Shown here: positions 23,474 through 35,270 of the stretch, piece after piece
Layout of the letters: every line of letters starts with the position of its first letter
Numbering within the stretch: the first letter of the stretch is position 1
NCBI RefSeq assembly: GCF_019175385.1
Contig: NC_083339.1
Span: forward strand, 84,494,120-84,558,119
DNA: 64,000 bases
Source: Lycium barbarum
Taxonomy: Eukaryota > Streptophyta > Magnoliopsida > Solanales > Solanaceae
Direction: 5' to 3'
The notes under the pieces: generated by a model
What the model was told of the DNA's origin: nothing
Database searches by the model: none
The model's input: the letters and a program-made list of their open reading frames with translations, nothing else
Program-made: the position numbers and the translations under genes

Positions 23474-23485
23474 TGGTATCAGAGC
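23474..23485 (+). promoter_or_regulatory. Primer-binding site of element B, copy 1
   Basis: TGGTATCAGAGC, 3 nt after the LTR end. Confidence 0.92.
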
Positions 23486-23676
23486 AGTTCCGTCCTAGGG
23501 TGTATGTTATATCCGTGTCAAGTAGAGTCTTGTTTATGGATTTGTTGTGCGCCACACTTATAAACAAGAGGATGCGAGCATTTGAGGAATGAATGACCTT
23601 CTTTTTTCATAGATCATGCGATAGAGCCATGATATAAGGATTTCTCTTTCTTAACTGTGTGTTATGTATTTTAGTG

Positions 23677-23750
23677 ATGCCTGTAAAGAGAAAAGATACA
23701 GCAGCCCAAAAGGGCAAGATAGTGACAGGGAGGCGGACTGAGAGAATACA
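23677..23750 (+). pseudogene. Element B gag N terminus, copy 1, cut by LTR C
   Basis: ATG at 23677 gives MPVKRKDTAAQKGKIVTG, the usual basic gag start, and stops being gag at 23750 where LTR C begins (TGTTATAGCCCG). The rest of this gag copy is absent because of the rearrangement downstream. The intervening leader 23486-23676 is non-coding. Confidence 0.88.
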
Positions 23751-26700
23751 TGTTATAGCCCGTACTTTGTACGTTTGGATACTTCGAGGTAGTCGTGGTA
23801 CGTTGAAGGCGAGACCATTTTCCAAAACTATTTTAGTGTGAAAGTTGTTTGTGAATATTATTTGTGAGTACTATTGGTATGGAAATATTGAGAAAGGCTA
23901 AGGGTAAAAAGGGAAATTCACAAAAGAGTTCATGGAAATATTGTGGAAGGCTAAGGGCAAATTTGGAATTATGAAAATAATTTTCATGAATTATAAACAA
24001 AAAAAAAGAAGAGAAAAGAAGTGGGCTTGAATAAAAAGGGCCATGTTGGCCGTGCACTTGGGGTGGGCTTGGCCCAATTAAATTAATTACCCATGTGCAT
24101 ATAAGATGACTACGTAGTCATATTTTCATTTCCATCTTTAGAATTTTCAAGAACCTTGGAGAGGAAACCATAAGGGGCCTATTCGGCCATGAGCAAGAGA
24201 AAGAGAGGCATCCAATTTTGATTCAAAAAAATATTTTCTCCTAGCATTTCTACTAATTCAAAGGTCCTCTTTAACATGGGATAGTTGTTGAAGCAAGAAA
24301 ACCACTTATTCTTACAAGGAGCAACCCAAGCCAAGTTGTGGAGTTAAGGAAAAAGGTAAGGTTTCATCCCCTTTTATATGTTGTGGGTGGTTTGCATATG
24401 TGGTAGAGTGAAGAAATGGATGAAATTCATGAAATTGTGGGTGTTATGTAGTAGCCGTGTGGGTTGATGTTGTGGCCGAATATAGGTGTGTTGTGTAGAA
24501 CAAATGAATTGATTTTATTTAGTAATTTGATTGTTGTTGTGTTGTGGATTCTATGATGTAAAATGAGGATTTAATGGTTGAAAATGAAGTTATAATTGTT
24601 TGTGAAAGTATGGATGTGTAGTGTCTGTGTGGCCGTGTGTATGTGTTGTAGGGTGTAGGGATGACGAGCTAATTTTATTTAGTATTTTGGTCATTGCTTT
24701 AATGGAATCTGTGATGAGAAATGGAAGTTTAATAATTCTAGTTCAAGTTGTAATTGTTGGAAAATTGTTTTAGAAGTTAATGTGAATTGAATATAGTGTA
24801 CTTGCACTTATGGAAAATAATGTTGTTAGCGTGTGAATTGTTGGTATAGTTCATGAATTTGGAAGAAGAGAATGTATTGTGGTTGTTGTGTCGCATTTGG
24901 AAGGTTTCGGGTAAAGTAAAAATGTTGATTGGGTTGTTGGAATGTCATGTGAATTGTTAGAAGCATTCTTGAATCATGTTAGTAAGATTTTGGATTAATA
25001 CTTGAATGTGAGATCATTGGTATTAGCTTTATTATAGGTGATTGAATTGAATATAAATGAAATACCGTTGGATTGTGCGATGAAGGTTGTTAATGTTAGA
25101 ATGTGTCTCGATTTGATTATTGATGTTGTTGGCACGATTATTAGAATTGTTGTTGTGGATATTGTTAGAATAACTGTTGGTATTGTTGTTGATATTTTGG
25201 CCGAGTTAAATTCTCGGATTGTTGTTGATAAAATTAGCCGAGTTGGAATCTCGGGGATGGTGTATTTACAGGGGAAATACTGCCAAAATTTCGGTAGAAT
25301 ATAAGTTAATTCATTTGATGGGTTAAGGCGAGTATATGTCGATGAATCTAATGATTATGTGAATTCTTTGTATGTAGACTAGCAAGCTTGGATAAATAAG
25401 CGTAGCTAATAGAACGTGGAGCAGCTATGTAAGGCTTACCCTTTCTTTCTTTGGCATGTCCTAGAGCCAAATAAAGTATGATATGCATTTTGGGGATTAT
25501 CCTATTCTGTGATTCTGAGTTTGTTTATGATTCGCATTCACCTTTTTGATATGTATCTATTATTTCCGAAGTTCTATTTGATACGTTTCCGAGGTTGTCA
25601 ACGATTCTGATTCACTTCTGATATAAGTAAGTCTTATATGATCGAGCCTATTATATGATTGAATGACGAGATAAGCAAAAAGAATTGTGTTTCTAAAAGA
25701 GATCTGTAAGTTTTAATGTCCCTAACTTTCGTAAAAGATCTTGGGTTTGCTTTGAAATGGTCCTAAAAGTTCTGTGGTAAAATTGTCCGTAGCTTTCACG
25801 TACATATGGTTCCAAGAGTTATATTTGATTTGGTCCATAACGATATCTGAAAAGTACTTGACATGGTTGTTGCTTCGATTTTCCAAAAACGGCTTCTGAA
25901 ATGTTCATAGAATGTTCTGTACTTCAAACGCTCATAACTTTCGTATACTTATTCGGATTGATCTGAAACTCGTTTCTAAGCCTTCAGAGGTCGGTAAGTA
26001 TACTTATCCATCGAATCTTGATTTATCTGCATTTAGTTTCCCACTACTCTGCTCGTGCATCGGTTATTACTTCTTTCGCCGAGTCCCGGACCGGTATATA
26101 TCGTGCACATGGTTCGCCGGGTCCCTTGCTTGAGGGTCGGGCGCCATATATGTATTCCGGAGTATGATGTGTTACGGTGTTATGATGTGTTCATGGTTCG
26201 CCGAACCATATATGTCTATATGTATGTTCTGATCTTATGATGTGATATTATGATGTGTGACGGAGATTACGGAGCAAACCTTCTGGAGTATGATGTGTGT
26301 GGCGCCAAAGGCAGGGTGGCGCCACGTTTCCCCGGGTCCCGTAAGGGGACGGATACCGTTCTTGGCATGCATGATTCGTGTTCCCAGTAAGTGTTTTATT
26401 ATTCTGCATATCGTGCTTAATGTCTATACTAACCTTCTGCACGTGCCACAGCAATATAAAATGTGTATATGGATCGGGCTGCACGTTCCGCAGCAAATAC
26501 ATTTGTGGATCGGGCCGAACGTTCCTCGGCACTAATATGTTACATTTGTGGATCGGGCCGAACGTTCTTCGGCACTAATATGTTATATATGTGGATCGGG
26601 TCGTACGTTTCTCGGCACTATTATGTTACATATGAATAAGTTATGTGTAAACGTATATGATGACATACGCTGTTGGCACGCGCGGTCTGTGTTTGGAAAA

Positions 26701-27275
26701 TACACATTTTGGCACTCTGGATGACCTACTTACTTTTTGTACTTCTTATGACATGTGGCATCGGTATATACGACTTGCACTCTGAAAAATAAGTATTTTG
26801 GTATTCTGAAAGTGTACTTACTTCTGTACCGTTTCTTTCGATTATAATTCTGTTTGTTGTATTCCATGCTTTACATACTCAGTACATATTCCGTACTGAC
26901 CCCTTGTTCTTCGGGGGCTGCGTTTCATGCCACGCAGGTACACCCAGATGAGTACAGGACATTGCAAGAAGATGCTTCAGCTGGATTGGCAACTCCATTT
27001 GCTCCTGGAGTGTTGCTGAGTCAGAGTATATGTACTGTGATTGTTTGTTCGAAATTAGAGACTTTGCAGACAGGGTCGTGGGTGTAGTATGTCGGTTTTG
27101 TAAGAGGCTCCATCAGCCGATATGCCATTTTGTATTATGCGATAAACTCTATATGATTACAGTTTTTGTCTGATTCGAGACATTCATGAAAGAAGGATTT
27201 GAAAGCTTACTATATATTTCACTACTATTTAATTTCAGAGTCCGAGGAGATTATGTATAAAATAAGGGTCCGTGG
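23751..27275 (+). repeat. LTR C copy 1, left 3525 bp
   Basis: Starts TGTTATAGCCCG inside gag of B and is interrupted at 27276 by element D. It has GGCCATTTG-free A-rich and GTT-rich stretches, AAAATTTCGG at about 25275, TATGTAAGG box near 25426, the 43-bp hairpin array and the triple stem-loop at 26880. The right end is missing here but present in copy 2. Confidence 0.88.
26471..26635. repeat. 43-bp hairpin array in LTR C, copy 1
   Basis: GGATCGGGC starts at 26471, 26507, 26550 and 26593. Each unit has GCCGAA ... TTCGGC or a variant arm pair. The duplicate is at 47066-47230. Confidence 0.88.
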
Positions 27276-29231
27276 TGTTATATCCCGTGTTTTAACACGT
27301 TGGAAAAATTTGGAAACATTCTTGGCTTGTAAGAAATAAGGTCATAATTAATTTTTATTTGACATAGGAGTTGTGCATGAAAGAATAGAGTCATGGAAGT
27401 GTGGGACAAGGCTAAGGGCAATTTTGGAATTTTGGAAATTAGTTTCGGGAATTACAAAATGTGATTCACAATTTATTGGGCTTGTAAAATAAGAAGCAAA
27501 ATGAGGCCCAAAAAAAAACTTAGGGGGTGGCCGGCCATAATGGCCTTGGCCTAAACCCAATTAAGTAGTCATGTGCTTGGTCATGTGACCAAGCACTTCA
27601 ATTATATATCTAGAAGATGAACACTTAGGATAAGATAGAGCAAAACAAAGGAGAGCAAGAAGAGCTAAGGGGTTTCGGGTTTGAGGAGGAAAACCAACTA
27701 CCAAAAATCTTGCTTCAAAAATTAATTTCTTTTTGAATTCCTACTAATTCAAGGTCCCTTTGTAACTTGATGTAGTTGGTTTGGAGAAAGGAGGCCTTAT
27801 TTCACCAAAGCGAGCACAAGTTCAAGTGAAGAAGACTTGAGGAAAAGGTGAGAATCTACCCCTTATCTTGGTGTTATTAAGTCTTGTTTGTGTTGTAGTA
27901 TGTCGAAATGTGTTGATTGTATGAAGAAATGGAAGTTTGCAAAGTGGGCCCGCTATTCCCGGTTTTGCACTTAATGTACTTAAGTCTTCTTTTCGAATAG
28001 TTCTTAAAAGAAACGTTTTGACTACTATTCTAATTACCTAACAAACATTGTTTTAAATATTCCATTGAGTCCAATAAATTGTTTCGACATTCGGAACGAT
28101 TTCAGAAAGGTTATACTTCTATAATTCATTATGATATCCGAAACTCATTTATTATGTTCCCATTCGACTTCATTGGATCGGTTTGTCTTTGATATGCCTC
28201 ATCGAGTCTATGAAAACATTTATGGTATTTTAATTGCATTAGTCTCTCACTACTCCACTCGTGGATGTCCCAATGTTTCCCACACTGAGCCCGGGCCAGG
28301 ATATGTTGTCAAGCGTGATCCTTTGCATTGTTCGCCGTGCCTCGATGTGAGGGGGCAGGTATACGCGTACATGGGTTTTGTGGAGTATGTTGTGCCATGT
28401 ACGCTTGTTCTGATATGATTTGCTATGGCCATCTGATATGATATATTATGTGACGGGGTTATGCCCCATTCTGATTCTTCTGTGGTGGCACCAGCGTCGG
28501 GAGGGTGGCCACGTTCTGTCTACCGAGTCCCTTGGCAGGGGCCGGATTTGATATGACATATGTTTCTGTACACACTCTGCATGTTTTGAAATTATGTATC
28601 TGATACTTTGGATTTTCTGTTTATTTTCTGTATGTCCTGCACCAGTTATGATTTTGTCTCCGTACTTCAGGCTTTACATATTCAGTACATATTTCGTACT
28701 GACCCCCTTTCTTCGGGGGCTGCATTTTCATGCCGCGCATGTACCGACGACAGGTTTGCTGATCCGTCCGCTTAGGATCTTATTCTGCCATTTGGAGTGC
28801 TCTCTTATTCAGAGCCATCTTTTGGTATAGTCTGTCACTTCTACATATGTATATTCTCGTTCATGGGTACGGCGGGGCCCTGTCCCGTCATATGATTTTG
28901 TTGGTCTGTTTAGAGGTCTGTGGATATGGTTGTGGGTTGGGGTATTTCTGTACAGTTGTGTGCTTATGTTGTGTTTGGGCGATCCCATTCGCCGCGGCGG
29001 CCGGTCCGCATATATTTAAATGTTTCTTTGTTGGCCCTGTGTGGCCTTTGTTGGTATTTTCTGCGTGCAGGGTATATGGGATAGTCCGTAAAACAAAGGG
29101 AACTCTGCCGAAATTTTTCTGGAGATTATCTAAATTGGAAATAAAGCCTTGTCGGCTTTTGCTATATACTAGAATGTGTTTGAGTGCCCAGATCGGGCAC
29201 TAGTCACGGCCTACGGGGTTGGGTCGTGACA
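27276..29231 (+). repeat. 5' LTR of element D, copy 1, with internal deletion
   Basis: 1956 bp against 3078 bp in the solo copy. The join GTGGGCCCGCTATT near 27944 corresponds to two GTGGG sites in the solo LTR (48538 and 49672), so 1134 bp was lost between 5-bp direct repeats. A 12-bp TTTTCTGTTTAT-type gain near 28620 accounts for the remaining length difference. The CCGAAATTTCGG and GGTATGTAAAG boxes lie in the deleted part; the triple stem-loop remains (28683-28740). Confidence 0.92.
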
Positions 29232-29235
29232 AAAG

Positions 29236-29247
29236 TGGTATCAGAGC
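29236..29247 (+). promoter_or_regulatory. Primer-binding site of element D
   Basis: TGGTATCAGAGC, 4 nt after the LTR end; initiator tRNA-Met type. Confidence 0.93.
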
Positions 29248-29434
29248 GGTTCGTCCTCGGAATGTCTACAGACCGTGTCTAGTAGAGTCTTGTTTTTCGG
29301 TGTGTTGTGCACCACACCTATAAACAGGAGGCTACAGGGCATTTAGGATACTACCCTTCTTTCTGTCTTAGATCGTGCGATAGAGCTGTGTTATCAGGAT
29401 GATTCCTCCCTAACGAATTGTTACATTTGCAGTT

Positions 29435-31503
29435 ATTCCTCCAAAAAAGGCGACAGCGGCCCAAAAGGCCAAGGCAGTAGCTGTGGGAGAGACTAGTCGG
29501 GCCCAGAGGGTTACCAGGGCCCATGCACATATTGCTCCTGATATTTTGGCCCAGGCAGAGGGCTCTTCCACACCGCCACACGTAGAGGAGATTGGAGCAG
29601 CAGCAGCTGCAGGTCGAGGGGCGGCTCCACCGCCAGCTCCCAAGATTCCAGTACCTGAGCCCCCAGCTCCACGGCCAGGCACTGAGGATCATTCCATGAG
29701 AGAGGCAGTCCAGCTATTGACCAGACTTGTGGCAGGACAGGTTCAGGGGCACGGACTGGGAGGTGACCGGGCTTACAGGCGTGACAGTTCGAGAGCCCGT
29801 GAGTTCTTGACTTGTGGTCCTCCAGAGTTCTTCGGGACTAAGCTCGAGGAGGATCCTGAGGAGTTTATCAGGAAGATGCGGCGCACTTTACAGCTGATTA
29901 ATGCTTCCGAGACAGAGTCAGTTGTGTTGGCCTCGTACCGGTTGTATGATGTGGCGGCTAATTGGTACGAGTCATGGGAGTTATCTAGGGGTGACGGCGC
30001 TCCCCCAGCAGTTTGGGATGATTTTTCTCAGGATTTTCTTAGTCATTTTCTGCCTCCGGAGTTACGGCGGGCCAAGGCTGACAGATTCTTATTGCTGAGA
30101 CAGAGGGGTCGCAGTGTTCGAGAGTACAGTATGGAGTTCGACTCATTGGCCCGATACGCACCTGCTGTGGTAGCTACTATGGCTGACAGGATGCACAGGT
30201 ACATTATGGGGCTGGACCGTTATTTTGTCGACAGCTGTTTGGTATTGGCTACTCAGCCCGGCATGGATATTGCCCGGATTCAGGCCCACGCCCAGGGCAT
30301 GGAGGACCGGCATAGGGAGCGTCAGCCTGATAGGAGCCAGAATCGGAGACAGCCCAAGAGGGCCAGATCATCTGGGTATTCTGGGGATTTTCGGGGCAGA
30401 CAGCCTCAGCAGCCGCAGCAGCCTAGCAGACATCTATCCCAGCCGGCACAGAGCGCACCTCCACAGCCTACAGGTCGCAAATTTGATAACCCAGGGTATT
30501 CAGGAGCAGGTCAGAGCTCCAGGGCTTCAGGTTCGAGGACAGACTGGGGTTCTAGTCAGACGAGGCCACCTAGGCCTCAGTGTTCTTATTGTGGCAGATA
30601 CCATCCTGGGGAGTGCTACAGAGCCACCGGTGCATGTTTTTCTTGTGGCCGTCAGGGCCATTCTGTGAGAGATTGCCCGTATAAGGGTAGTTCGGGTGGT
30701 GCAGCGCAGCCTACCGGATCAGCCGCCGGGTCTTCATCTTCATTAGTGGCTATGCGCCCTACGGGGCCAGGTACTTCAGCACCAGCGGGTCGCGGCAGAG
30801 GCCGTGATGGAGCTTCTGGTACTAGCGGTCCTTCGAACCGCATTTATGCTCTGTCCAGCCGCCAGGATCAGGAGGCATCGCCTAATGTCGTTACAGGTAC
30901 ATTATTGGTTTTCTCTCAGTTTGTGTATGCATTGATTGATCCAGGTTCGACTTTGTCATATATTTCGCCTCTGGTTGCTAGTAAAATTGGTATAACGTCT
31001 GAACCTATAGAGCCGTTTGAGGTAGCCACACCGATTGGGGACTTTATTGTAGCAAATCAGGTATATAAAAACTGTTCTGTAATTGTATGTGGCCGAGACA
31101 CTAAGGTAGATCTGGTGGAGTTAGATATGGTCGAGTTCGATGTTATTATGTGTATGGACTGGCTAGCCTCCTGTTATGCCAATGTTGACTGCCAAAATAA
31201 GGTAGTTCGTTTCCAGTTTCCCGGGGAGCCAGTTATAGAATGGGCCGGTAATACAGCATCGCCGAAAGGTAGGTTTATTTCATACCTTAAGGCGAAGAAA
31301 ATGATCAGAAAGGGTTATTTTTATCATCTGGTTCGGGTACAAGACTTGACAGCAGAAACGCCGACTCTTCAGTCAGGTCCCGTGGTTAATGAATTTCCAG
31401 ATGTGTTCCCAGAAGAGCTTCCAGGCCTTCCTCCAGAACGGGAGATAGATTTTACTATTGATTTGCTTCCGGATACTCAGCCGATATCTATTCCCCCGTA
31501 CAG
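29435..31503 (+). pseudogene. Element D gag-protease, long open frame with lost start codon
   Basis: The place where relatives have ATG-CCT-CCG reads ATT-CCT-CCA (29435), and the in-frame ATG upstream is ACA, so both usual starts are gone. The first ATG is 29483 (MGETSRAQRV). The frame is otherwise open to 31558: Pro/Ala-rich N terminus, capsid (FLTCGPPEFFGTKLEEDPEEF ... SLARYAPAVVATMADRMHRYIMGLD), Gln-rich linker, zinc-knuckle region ([33 protein letters not shown]), Gly/Arg tail, and protease ([13 protein letters not shown], then [17 protein letters not shown]). Asp-Pro-Gly in place of Asp-Ser/Thr-Gly also occurs in element E, so it may be normal for this group. Near 31503 about 14 bases are missing and the frame shifts into RT. 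Confidence 0.9.
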
Positions 31504-31989
31504 AATGGAAAGAACTGAAAGAGCAGTTGAAGGATCTGTTAGAAAAAGGCTTCATTAGACCCAGTACTTCGCCTTGGGGAGCCCCAGTATTATTTGTGCG
31601 TAAGAAAGACGGGTCGTTGCGTATGTGTATTGATTATCGACAGCTGAATAAGGTAACCATAAAGAATAAATACCCCCTCCCCAGAATTGACGATTTGTTT
31701 GATCAGTTGCAGGGCGCCAAGTATTTTTCAAAGATAGATCTTCGGTCTGGCTATCATCAGGTACGGGTACGAGAGGCCGATATTCCTAAGACAGCATTCC
31801 AGACCAGATATGGGCATTATGAATTCAGAGTTATGTCATTTGGGTTAACTAATGCTCCTGCGGTATTCATGGATTTAATGAACCGAGTATTCAGGCCGTT
31901 CTTAGACATGTTCGTAATTGTATTTATCGATGATATCCTGGTTTATTCTCGGTCCGAGGCAGAGCACGCCGATCATCTGAGAGCGGTAC
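31504..31989 (+). pseudogene. Element D reverse transcriptase, N-terminal half
   Basis: Frame 3 after the shift: [68 protein letters not shown] and [19 protein letters not shown]. The palm active-site Asp pair is present. Homology stops at about 31989; the following residues come from element A read on the wrong strand. Confidence 0.92.
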
Positions 31990-32003
31990 CCCGGGAGCTC
32001 GCG
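31988..32003. other. Rearrangement junction with 16-bp templated filler
   Basis: Between D pol (to about 31989) and element A gag (from 32001) lie 16 bases, ACCCCGGGAGCTCGCG. They are identical to a piece of element A gag at 32101-32116 (and at the copy 1 site near 17609). Such copied filler is typical of repair by template switching. Confidence 0.75.
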
Positions 32004-32327
32004 AACCTGCTCTGTCATCAGTGTGGTCAATAACTGAACCGCATCTCGCATAGCCCTATCCTTCGCCCCTGGCTGTGGAGCTGGAGGCTCGGGTACTGGA
32101 ACCCCGGGAGCTCGCGGTGGAGCCGCCCTCTGATCAGCAGCTGCTGCTGCTCCAATCTCCTCTGATAAGGGCGGTGTAATAGAACCGGCTGACAGGGGCT
32201 TATCCTCAAGTACCGGCCGCGCACTGGCCCTGGTAACTCTCTGGGCCCGGCTGGTCTCTCCTACCTCCACCCCCGCTTTGCCCTTCTGGGCAGCTGTCGC
32301 TTTCTTCGGAGGCATCGCTGAAAACAT
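32001..32327 (-). pseudogene. Element A gag N-terminal fragment, copy 2
   Basis: MFSAMPPKKATAAQKGK from ATG 32327 through the Pro/Ala-rich region to [13 protein letters not shown], about 108 codons. It then runs into filler and reversed D pol. It lacks capsid and zinc knuckle. Confidence 0.9.
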
Positions 32328-32483
32328 AACAATTCGTTAGGAGGGGATCATCCTACTAACTAAGATCCAAAGAAGGGTAACATCCTAGATGCCCTGTAGC
32401 CTCCTGTTTATAGATGTGGTGCACAACACACCGATAAACAAGACTCTACTAGACACGGCTTGTAGACATTCCGAGGACTAACC

Positions 32484-32495
32484 GCTCTGATACCA
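32484..32495 (-). promoter_or_regulatory. Primer-binding site of element A copy 2
   Basis: TGGTATCAGAGC on the minus strand, 4 nt from the LTR. Confidence 0.92.
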
Positions 32496-32499
32496 CTTC

Positions 32500-35270
32500 T
32501 GTCACGACCCAACCCGTGGGCCGCGACTGGTATCCTAACTGGATACCCATACGTACCTACCTACCAGAATTGGCGCATCACACAGATAATTCACACTAGC
32601 TGTATACAAACGTAAGCCAATACAAATGCAGCGCGCGCTATAACGTACACATATCCGAACATACTGAAATTTCATATAAGCTGATGAGGCTAACATAACG
32701 GACAGAGTCACAAAATCGTACGTACCTACCCGAATCGTAGCAACCCGTAACCCACATACATATCTACAGGCCTCTAACAGACATACAGAATCATATGACG
32801 GGACAGGGCCCCGCCGTACCCAGAATTTCCATACGTACAGAATGTACAGATGTCAGAAGATATATACCAAAAGTACACGCTCCGGATCAAAGGAGCTCTC
32901 CAAAATAGCAGGATCTGAGCCCTAGACTGGCGGCGTATCACCGGGTGCGTCTGTACCTGCGGGCATGTAACGCAGCCCCCGAAGAACCGGGGGTCAGTAC
33001 GAAAAATGTACCGAGTTTGTAAAGCGAAAATATAACAACATAATCATAGTCTGAATCAGAAACACAGAAATATAGCGGACAGAATCATAATCCAAACGGA
33101 CGGGCAGAAATGTACCGGACAGAATCATAACCCAGACGGACGGACAGAATCATAATCCAGACGGACAGACAGAATCATAATCCAGACGGACAGACAAAAT
33201 CATAGTCCAGACGGACAGACAGAATCATAGTCCAGACGAACAGACAGAATCATAATCCATGCGGACAGACAGAAGTATGATCCAAACGGACGGACAGAAT
33301 CATGCATGCAGAGTCATACAGAGTCATACAGAGTCATGTGCTTATATAAATGCTGACAGCACGTACATACATACATACAGATCCCGGCCCTCTCATGAGG
33401 GGCGCGGTAACAGAACCCGACCCTCTTAGTACGGGACGCGGTGGACAGATAGAATCAGATCATATGCCATCCTGGCCGCCATCCCCATACACAAATCATA
33501 ATATCATTCAGATATAAACAGATCCCGGCCCGCACACCGAGGGACGCGGTGAACAATGCAGAGGAATATGTACGATAACAGAACCTGGTCCGGGCGCAGT
33601 GGAGGAAGCGTTGAGGCATCCATGAACAGATTAATGAGAAACCACATACATACAGATCATCATACAGACTCAATGGAACTGAAATAGTCCAAATGGCAGG
33701 TCGAATCAAAGTATCCGGACAGTATTTATAATACGCGCCTATATATCACTTGGGAAGGCACGACAGATTATTACCAGAATAAGACTTTCAGATGTCAAAA
33801 TCATTTTGTAAGATTCATAGAAAAATATAGTCATATCATGATTAGAATGTTAATCCAGATGTTGTCTGAGAAAATCGGACAGAAACAAAGTAGTTAAAGT
33901 TATACAGAAAGTATCGGGCCTTGTGGGCCCACCTCGGACCAACCCGAGGAGGCGTACGTAAATTACAGATAGTAGACCTTATGAGGTCGTCCATAATCAT
34001 TTGGAAGTATTCCGACTCCGTTTAGGAAAATTGCATACTTAAAGCTCACTTTGAAGACAAGTTATAAGGAAATGGATTCAATCTTACTGAAGGAATTGGA
34101 GCGGATTTCCTTCTCGAATTCCGAGGAATGGAGTCGTATTTAAGGCTCGCGGCCGAGCCTATTATGTTCAGAACATGCCTAAGAATGAAGGGGTAGGCTT
34201 TACATACCTCAATTGCGCCTTATGCTCGCTTGGCTTCAATTCCAATTTCGTCCAGAATCTAAAAATGGTCAAGTTTTCCAAATGTCAAATTCAAGCTTTT
34301 CAAGAATCCAAACTTATTACATACTTGCCTACCGAAATTTCAGCAGCATTTCCCCAATATATTTAACATCCCCGAGACTTAGCTAGGCTTAATATATCAA
34401 CACAGCACCCAATAACAACATCAATAACAACAACAAGTATTACAAAATATGCAATATGGCATTACTAGCCATCTTTCCGACATAACACAATATCTTTCAT
34501 TCCGACCTTACACTTCCCAACCAATCTTACCATTTTCATATTCATCACTTATCAAGGTCATTACAACATGATTCGAAGACATATCATATCGTTTTCGCCA
34601 AATATACCTAAGGTATACACAATATACAAGCTTCCTACCAATGGCATAATTCATCCACAATTTCCAATCTTTTAGCAAACATGTTCATGACATACTTCTA
34701 TCTTCCAACTTCATCAATGATAATCATAATTTGCCTCTTACTACTTTCATTTCCACATTTACATAAGTTACAATAAACTTGCATAATTTCCTACAACAAC
34801 TTAACAACTATTTTTCCATGACAACAAGAACCATTATTCTTTCATTCACTTCAGAATAACACAATTAACCTACTAGAGAAATTTAGTTCATCTTCCCTCA
34901 TTAACATGGTACCACACGTCCATATTCTATATTTTCCAACTTCCACCAATTCATTCAACTTTCATTTCCAATACAATTTCTACCATAACCATAACTAGAT
35001 TACAATACAAAATTCAACACATCTCAACTACACCATCATACACACACACGACCATACACACACATTCACAACACACAAAATTTTCATGCTTTTCATTCAT
35101 TCCCACATACTACAACATATATACATATATTCCATGGTTTAAAAATGGTAAAATTCTTACCTTTTCTTAACTCTTCCACTTGCCACAAATGGTAGTTTCT
35201 TGCCAAAATAATTATATCACCCTGAAAAGAATCTTGAGCTTAGTAGAAATTCCAAAAGAGATGGATTTTT
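32500..35270 (-). repeat. LTR A copy 2, truncated at its 5' end by element E
   Basis: Same modules as 18018-20747. It has one extra 25-bp unit in the 33118-33300 array, and its palindrome near 34331 reads CCGAAATTTCAG, one base from the copy 1 form. Triple stem-loop at 32956-33012. Confidence 0.9.

Larger units (their letters stand above)
17519..31989. repeat. Segmental duplication, unit 1
   Basis: This stretch (element A gag and LTR, LTR G, B LTR, LTR C, D LTR and part of D) recurs in the same order and orientation from 32001. Matching parts are 17519-20747 with 32001-35270, and 22764-29231 with 43355-50948. By eye the copies are near-identical, including the nested insertion points. Unit 2 differs by an insertion, a deletion and an LTR recombination. 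Confidence 0.85.
27276..31989 (+). mobile_element. Element D copy 1: 5' LTR, gag, protease and part of RT; 3' side lost
   Basis: Inserted in LTR C after CGTGG (27271-27275). LTR 27276-29231, primer-binding site, gag-pol from 29435, ending abruptly at about 31989 shortly after the FIDDILVYS motif, where minus-strand element A sequence begins. In unit 2 the same insertion survives only as a solo LTR. Confidence 0.9.
32001..35270 (-). mobile_element. Element A copy 2: gag N terminus, leader and most of the 5' LTR
   Basis: Matches 17519-20747 with few differences. Cut on the left by the junction with D and on the right by the insertion of element E after five T residues (35266-35270). Confidence 0.88.

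Noticed and set aside
26248..26578. ORFs on both strands of the GGATCGGGC array, duplicated at 46843-47173
   Set aside because: Their conservation is explained by the segmental duplication, and they read through short hairpin repeats.
31985..32000. GGTACC, CCCGGG and GAGCTC sites in a row, like a cloning-vector polylinker
   Set aside because: The same CCCCGGGAGCTCGCG occurs naturally in element A gag at 17610 and 32102, so no vector contamination is needed.
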